Source: an uncultured Clostridia bacterium
GTDB taxonomy: Bacteria; Bacillota; Clostridia; Peptostreptococcales; Anaerovoracaceae
Direction: 5' to 3'
Assembly: GCA_934255545.1 (NCBI GenBank)
Contig: CAKQOE010000031.1
Location: 1-29,199 of the forward strand
DNA: 29,199 nt
Positions 28,479-29,199 of the stretch are shown piece after piece (position 1 is the first letter of the stretch; each line of letters begins with the position of its first letter). A program made the translations under genes and the position numbers. The notes below the pieces were generated by a model. That model ran no database searches and had not been told where the DNA came from. It was given only the letters and a program-made list of their open reading frames with translations.

Positions 28479-29199
28479 TAGCGAGCACCTCCTTCGTATT
28501 CATAGAATGCGCTTTCTATAGCCTGATCGTTGCTCATGCCCTTCTGTTCGTACTTGGTAACAAGGTCGAGCATCCGCTTGTAGTCGTGAGGCATTATCTT
28601 TTTGAACTTAGGCAGGTATTCCTCGAAATTATCGAGTATGCGTCTGCCCTTTTCTGAGCCTGTAGATCTTACGTGCTCTTCTATGAGGCCCTTTAGTTCT
28701 GCAACATCTGTGTTTCTCTCTACCTTTTCGAGAGATACCATAGTTCTGTTCAGCTTTCTGTAAACATCGTTTTCCTCGTCAAGTACGTATGCTATACCGC
28801 CTGACATTCCGGCTGCAAGGTTTTCGCCTACAGAACCGAGTATGACTACGCGGCCGCCTGTCATATACTCTATACCGTGATTTCCCACGCCTTCAACTAC
28901 AGCAGTAGCACCCGAGTTGCGGACGCAGAAACGCTCGCCTGCAACGCCGTTTACGAAAAGCTTGCCGCTCGTAGCGCCGTAAAGCGCAACGTTTCCGATT
29001 ATGATATTTTCATCTGCCTTGAACGTCGTGTTCTTAGGCGGATAAACTATGATAGTACCGCCGCTGAGACCCTTGCCTATATAGTCGTTGCTGTCACCGC
29101 ACAGTTCGAGTGTAAGTCCCTTAGGAATAAATGCGCCAAAGCTCTGGCCGCCCGCGCCCTCACACTTTATACGGTACGTATCGTCTTCAAGCGTATTGC
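28478..29199 (-). CDS. gltB: Glutamate synthase large subunit, C-terminal part
   Basis: Only the last 240 residues are inside the window; the 5' end is cut off by the right edge. The frame is open from 29197 to the TAA at 28478. It encodes the GXGXG (alpha subunit C-terminal) beta-helix domain: GGQSFGAFIPKGLTLELCGD, YIGKGLSGGTIIVYPP, NVALYGATSGKLFVNGVAGERF, GVGNHGIEYMTGG and ENLAAGMSGGIAYVLDE. A helical tail of about 100 residues ends YEYEGGAR. This domain links the glutaminase and synthase sites of the enzyme. Whether it belongs to a full-length gltB or a separate GXGXG gene cannot be seen here. It is directly coupled to gltD. Confidence 0.93.
   Translation of the reverse strand, partial: NTLEDDTYRIKCEGAGGQSFGAFIPKGLTLELCGDSNDYIGKGLSGGTIIVYPPKNTTFKADENIIIGNVALYGATSGKLFVNGVAGERFCVRNSGATAVVEGVGNHGIEYMTGGRVVILGSVGENLAAGMSGGIAYVLDEENDVYRKLNRTMVSLEKVERNTDVAELKGLIEEHVRSTGSEKGRRILDNFEEYLPKFKKIMPHDYKRMLDLVTKYEQKGMSNDQAIESAFYEYEGGAR

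Overview
The window looks like chromosomal DNA from an anaerobic, spore-forming member of the Clostridia. The evidence is a complete spoIIA operon (spoIIAA, spoIIAB, sigF), a butyryl-CoA-dehydrogenase-type acyl-CoA dehydrogenase next to an electron-transfer flavoprotein gene, c-di-GMP signalling proteins typical of this class, Gram-positive lipoprotein signals, strong AGGAGG-type ribosome binding sites and heavy use of ATA for isoleucine. I cannot fix genus or species. There are 23 protein genes, 19 of them on the minus strand. I saw no rRNA, tRNA, CRISPR array, transposase, integrase or phage gene, so this looks like ordinary core and near-core chromosome.

Layout from left to right. Positions 273-1472 encode a secreted lytic transglycosylase. 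Positions 1924-4589 hold a small minus-strand group (EamA/DMT permease, esterase, HPP-like membrane protein). Positions 4820-9798 hold a membrane GGDEF protein, a membrane EAL phosphodiesterase and alanine racemase, with a promoter before the first and a terminator after the last. Positions 10119-12281 encode acyl-CoA dehydrogenase and EtfA without EtfB. Positions 12389-13945 are the spoIIA operon, read AA-AB-sigF. Positions 14188-16959 are a molybdate ABC transporter read in the unusual order modB-modC-modA, behind a good promoter and a structured leader. Plus-strand genes follow: a ClC-family channel/antiporter (17531-18829), a leucine-rich-repeat protein (18941-19786) and an acyltransferase-3 protein (19832-20968). 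Next is a minus-strand pair, an orphan solute-binding lipoprotein overlapping a hybrid histidine kinase (21066-24546). The right end is nitrogen assimilation: asparagine synthase asnB (+) converges on gltD and the 3' part of gltB (-) across a shared terminator.

How the genes work together: gltBD makes glutamate and asnB moves glutamine nitrogen to asparagine. The modBCA operon imports molybdate for molybdoenzymes. The acyl-CoA dehydrogenase passes electrons to or from an ETF. The solute-binding lipoprotein probably presents a ligand to the sensor kinase encoded behind it. alr supplies D-alanine for the wall and may be co-transcribed with the c-di-GMP proteins.

The least ordinary signal is a family of small GC-rich hairpins. 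They share the octamer CGGTGACG: a GTGA (GNRA-type) tetraloop closed by CG, with outer arms that differ between copies but stay complementary. Seven copies occur between and within genes. One sits inside a longer stem in the mod leader and one lies in an inserted linker of AsnB. Other points worth checking are an EtfA with alanine at the flavin-N5-contacting threonine position and no adjacent etfB, a GGDEF protein that has lost its metal-binding and first-glycine residues, and an inverted-repeat leader before the binding-protein/kinase operon.
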